From contig CALBTC010000258.1 in the NCBI GenBank assembly GCA_937967805.1, positions 1 to 16,330 on the forward strand: a stretch of DNA of 16,330 nucleotides, in the 5' to 3' direction. The notes beneath the pieces were generated by a model, which saw only the letters and a program-made list of their open reading frames with translations, had not been told where the DNA came from and searched no databases. A program made the position numbers and the translations under genes. How positions within the stretch are numbered: position 1 is the first letter of the stretch; each line of letters starts with the position of its first letter. The DNA comes from an uncultured Anaerolineaceae bacterium. Its GTDB lineage: Bacteria > Chloroflexota > Anaerolineae > Promineifilales > Promineifilaceae. Positions 13,834 to 16,330 of the stretch are shown here, piece after piece.

Positions 13834-14652
13834 GTGGCAAGTAACGGTAGCAAGGTCATTGTTCAAGAACGAGGTGTGCAGCCTAGTAACTACCTCGCGG
13901 TGGGGGTAGGTGAGCCACAAGCAGTCGATGGCTGGGTGGTGGAAGAAGCCCAGGTTTGTATTTCGGTGAACGGTGAAGAATTGGCTACATTTATGGCCTC
14001 ACCGCGCGACTTGGCGCGCATGGCCGTCGGTTTTCTGGCCAATGAGGGTCTTATACAAAGCGCGGCCGAGATTCGCCACCTGCATCTTTCCAAAAATGGC
14101 ACCTGCGCCGACGTCTGGCTGCATGACACGAACTTTGAAAAGCCGCGCAAATTTATTATCACGGCCGGCTGTGGCGGCGGCGTAACCTTTGATGATTTGT
14201 CTGGCCAGCACCAGCCGCTGGTGTCTGATCTAACGGCCACGCCGGAGCAACTGGCAGCGCTGATGCAGCAGATGCATTTGGGGGCGGAACTGTACCAGCA
14301 GGCGCGGGGCATTCACACGGCCGTTCTCGCCACCCCGTCCCAAATCTTGCTACAAGTGGAGGACATCGGCCGCCACAACTGTCTGGACAAGCTGCGCGGT
14401 GCGGCTTTGCTCGATGAGTTGGAGACAGAGGGCAGGATTTTGTTGAGCAGCGGCCGTATTTCCAGCGAGATGATCAATAAGGCCCGGCGGCTGGGCACCC
14501 CGATCGTCTGCTCCCGCACCTCGCCCACCAGCCTCTCCGTGGCGTTGGCTGAAGCGTGGCACATCACGTTGGTTGCCTATCTACGCCAAAACCGCATGCG
14601 GATTTACACACATCCAGAGCGAATTCTGGAAAAAGGGGAGTCGTATAAATGA
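13834..14652 (+). CDS. fdhD: Formate dehydrogenase accessory sulfurtransferase FdhD
   Basis: From GTG 13834 the protein has 272 aa, near the 277 of E. coli FdhD. Family marks are [43 protein letters not shown] with a single conserved-position Cys (about 113), [19 protein letters not shown], and [19 protein letters not shown] followed by [12 protein letters not shown]. FdhD moves sulfur from the cysteine desulfurase IscS to the molybdenum (or tungsten) bis-MGD cofactor, which formate dehydrogenase needs for activity. An alternative start, GTG 13789, would translate the dispersed repeat; AAGGA six bases before GTG 13834 favours the shorter form. The CxxC pair of E. coli FdhD is only a single Cys here. 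The gene overlaps the next by ATGA. Its position inside a NuoE/NuoF operon strongly suggests that an FdhA-type catalytic subunit follows outside the window. Confidence 0.93.
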   Translation: MASNGSKVIVQERGVQPSNYLAVGVGEPQAVDGWVVEEAQVCISVNGEELATFMASPRDLARMAVGFLANEGLIQSAAEIRHLHLSKNGTCADVWLHDTNFEKPRKFIITAGCGGGVTFDDLSGQHQPLVSDLTATPEQLAALMQQMHLGAELYQQARGIHTAVLATPSQILLQVEDIGRHNCLDKLRGAALLDELETEGRILLSSGRISSEMINKARRLGTPIVCSRTSPTSLSVALAEAWHITLVAYLRQNRMRIYTHPERILEKGESYK

Positions 14653-15182
14653 CACAGTCTCACGCAATTGCTCACCCCAGCGGCGACGAGCGCTATACGG
14701 CCGTTGACCGCACCATGAAGCGTTTTAGATACGAAAAGGATGCGTTGCTGGAGGTGCTCAACACCGCCCAGGAAACCTTTGGCTATCTTTCCCAAGACCT
14801 GCTCATCTACATCGCCGAGCAGCTAAAGTTGCCGCTAATTCGCGTTTACGGCGTGGCGACCTTTTACCACATGTTTACCTTTGAACCACTGGGCGAACAC
14901 AACGCCATCGTTTGTACCGGCACGGCTTGTCACGTGAAAGGGGCAGATGCCATTATCGAACGTATCTGCACAGAAATGAGTATCGAAACTGGCCAGACAA
15001 CAGAGGACGGCCTTTTTAGCCTGACCACGGCTCGCTGCTTGGGCAGCTGCGGTCTGGCACCGGTGACCGTACTCGATGGCAAGGTGCGCGGTAAAGAAAC
15101 GCCGGACGGGATGCTGCGCCACGTACGCGAGATCATTGCCAGAACCAAAGATGTGCTGCCGCAGCCGGAGCGTGCCCCATGA
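14649..15182 (+). CDS. nuoE: NuoE-like 2Fe-2S (24 kDa-type) subunit of NAD-linked dehydrogenase
   Basis: The 177-aa protein is a stand-alone NuoE/HndA/FdsG-type subunit. A helical N-terminal part ([20 protein letters not shown], then [13 protein letters not shown]) leads to a thioredoxin-like domain. Its 2Fe-2S cluster is bound by C89-TGTA-C94 and C130-LGS-C134. This cluster lies close to the FMN of the partner NuoF-type subunit. The ATG overlaps the fdhD stop (ATGA) and has GGGGAG 8 bases upstream. The gene overlaps the following NuoF gene in the same way, so both are translationally coupled and presumably form a 1:1 module. The symbol reflects the family; the complex is more probably formate dehydrogenase (fdsG/hndA role) than complex I. 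Confidence 0.92.
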   Translation: MTQSHAIAHPSGDERYTAVDRTMKRFRYEKDALLEVLNTAQETFGYLSQDLLIYIAEQLKLPLIRVYGVATFYHMFTFEPLGEHNAIVCTGTACHVKGADAIIERICTEMSIETGQTTEDGLFSLTTARCLGSCGLAPVTVLDGKVRGKETPDGMLRHVREIIARTKDVLPQPERAP

Positions 15183-16330
15183 AAAGTGAAAAGCTGGAAC
15201 AAATCGCCCAAAAAGAGCGCCAGCGCCAGCAGCAGTTTCAGCATCGCGTTTTTTGCTGTACCAGCACCGCCTGTCTCTCTGCCGGCGCAGACGTCACTGT
15301 TGATGCGCTAGACCGGGCCATGCACAGCCGTCAGAATGATGATGGCCCCGCCGAGCTGGTGAAGACCGGCTGCATGGGGTTGTGCAGCCGGGGGCCGTTG
15401 GTGCGCGTTGAAGCCAAAGCGGAGACGCCAATGCTTTACGGCGACGTCACCGCCGATGTCGCCAAGCAGATTGTGGCGCAGCATCTGGCCGGCGGCGATG
15501 CCGCTGAATCAACCACGCCCCACGACTTTCCCCACTACCGTGCCGGACGGAAGAAAGGGCTGGAGCGGTATCGCGTCTCATTGGACCATCCCTTCTTCAC
15601 CAAGCAGGTGAAAATTGTGCTCAGTGAGACCGGCAAAATCGATCCGGAAAAGCTGGAAGATTATCTGGCGCATGGTGGTTACCAGGCCCTGCGCCACGTC
15701 CTGGCCAAAATGACACCGGAGCAAGTTTGCGACGAAATTCTGAACAGTGGCCTACGCGGCCGCGGGGGCGCGGGTTTCCCCACTGGCTTTAAGTGGAATC
15801 TGGTGCGACTAGAGAACGCCGAACAGAAATTTGCCATCGTCAACGGTGACGAGGGCGACCCCGGCGCTTACATGGATCGCACGGTAATGGAGGACGATCC
15901 GCACCGCGTTCTGGAGGGCATGATTATATGTGCCTATGCCGTGGGCGCTTCGCGAGGCTATTTGTACATTCGCGGCGAATATCCCATCGCTATCCAGCGG
16001 ATCAACCGGGCCATTACCAAAGCCCGACGACGCGGGATCATCGGCAAAAATATTTTGGACACCGACTTCAGCTTTGTGCCTGAGGTGCGCATCGGGGCGG
16101 GGGCATTTGTTTGCGGTGAGGAAACGGCGCTGATTCATTCCGTTGAAGGGCAGCGCGGCATTCCGCGTATCCGCCCACCGTATCCATCCGAATCCGGTTT
16201 GTGGGATGCGCCTACGGTGATCAACAACGTGGAAACGATGGCCAACGTGCCGTCGATCATCAACAATGGGGCGGACTGGTTTGCCGGCATTGGCTCCGAA
16301 AAGAGCAAGGGAACAAAAGTGTTTGCTCTG
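15179..16330 (+). CDS. NuoF-like flavoprotein with N-terminal 2Fe-2S domain (HndC/HydB type), partial
   Basis: The gene starts with ATG 15179, overlapping the previous stop (ATGA), with GGAG 9 bases upstream. It is open for 384 codons to the window edge. Residues 22-105 form a thioredoxin-like 2Fe-2S domain (C27-TSTA-C32 and C65-MGL-C69), fused as in HndC/HydB. The NuoF core follows: FMN loop [13 protein letters not shown] (194-206, canonical), [14 protein letters not shown] (221-234), [10 protein letters not shown] and NAD-binding [13 protein letters not shown] (307-319). [12 protein letters not shown] is the style of the HydB/HndC subunits of bifurcating hydrogenases and formate dehydrogenases. 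The 4Fe-4S motif, and any C-terminal ferredoxin domain typical of HydB, would lie beyond the window. Substrate: NAD(P)(H). Confidence 0.9.
   Translation, partial: MKSEKLEQIAQKERQRQQQFQHRVFCCTSTACLSAGADVTVDALDRAMHSRQNDDGPAELVKTGCMGLCSRGPLVRVEAKAETPMLYGDVTADVAKQIVAQHLAGGDAAESTTPHDFPHYRAGRKKGLERYRVSLDHPFFTKQVKIVLSETGKIDPEKLEDYLAHGGYQALRHVLAKMTPEQVCDEILNSGLRGRGGAGFPTGFKWNLVRLENAEQKFAIVNGDEGDPGAYMDRTVMEDDPHRVLEGMIICAYAVGASRGYLYIRGEYPIAIQRINRAITKARRRGIIGKNILDTDFSFVPEVRIGAGAFVCGEETALIHSVEGQRGIPRIRPPYPSESGLWDAPTVINNVETMANVPSIINNGADWFAGIGSEKSKGTKVFAL

Larger units (their letters stand above)
196..14704. repeat. Highly iterated palindrome ACGGCCGT (29 exact copies)
   Basis: By eye, exact ACGGCCGT starts at 196, 532, 1276, 2261, 2360, 2948, 3287, 4694, 5168, 5295, 5753, 6425, 6686, 7601, 8093, 8775, 9198, 9233, 9649, 9871, 10539, 11001, 11632, 11678, 12113, 12395, 13168, 14317 and 14697. 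Chance expectation at this base composition is roughly 0.4. Copies fall in nearly every gene, in different frames (read as TAV, NGR or ERP/KRP), and in intergenic DNA. Many more sites lack one outer base. Three extend to perfect palindromes of 16-18 bases (9194-9209, 10996-11013, 11674-11689). Confidence 0.9.

Overview
The window reads as a chromosomal piece of a Chloroflexota-like bacterium, probably Anaerolineae or a relative. This is inferred from three things. Two large secreted proteins combine a CSLREA-type N-terminus, Pmp-type beta-helix repeats and Calx-beta domains, and end in a short LPFVIxP tail of a kind common on secreted proteins of that phylum. The formate dehydrogenase/NADH-diaphorase gene style fits, as does a gene layout littered with short dispersed repeats. 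No rRNA, tRNA, transposase, phage gene or CRISPR array was seen.

Layout. 1-764 (minus): an ECF sigma factor and the start of its zinc-finger anti-sigma factor, translationally coupled. 961-1734 (plus): a bestrophin-like membrane protein, divergent from the sigma gene. 1735-2046: intergenic, with a degenerate dispersed repeat. 2047-8730 (minus): two tandem paralogous secreted beta-helix/Calx-beta proteins of 1075 and 1096 aa. 8731-9023: intergenic, with a 75-nt palindromic element. 9024-10277 (plus): an ATP-grasp ligase with an L-amino-acid-ligase-type C-terminus. 10312-10620 (minus): a YggX-type Fe(II)-trafficking protein. 10868-11791 (plus): a methionyl-tRNA-formyltransferase-like protein. 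12052-16330 (plus, runs off the end): an operon of a NuoE-NuoF fusion, FdhD, a stand-alone NuoE and a second, different NuoF with an N-terminal 2Fe-2S domain.

How the genes work together. FdhD serves molybdenum/tungsten formate dehydrogenases, so the last operon most likely encodes an NAD-linked, possibly electron-bifurcating, formate dehydrogenase whose catalytic subunit should lie just beyond the window. Having two distinct NuoF-type flavoproteins in one operon is its most interesting biochemical feature. A strong inverted repeat sits in the operon's leader, between a plausible promoter and the ribosome binding site.

The most striking non-gene signal is the octamer palindrome ACGGCCGT. I counted 29 exact copies by eye, both inside genes (in all three reading frames) and between them, against well under one expected by chance. 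It behaves like a highly iterated palindrome comparable to HIP1 of cyanobacteria. Several other dispersed repeats lie between genes: a TGTCATTCTGA-ended element, heptamer arrays, and a decamer-based palindrome. Some of these appear to have been co-opted as the start or end of genes.
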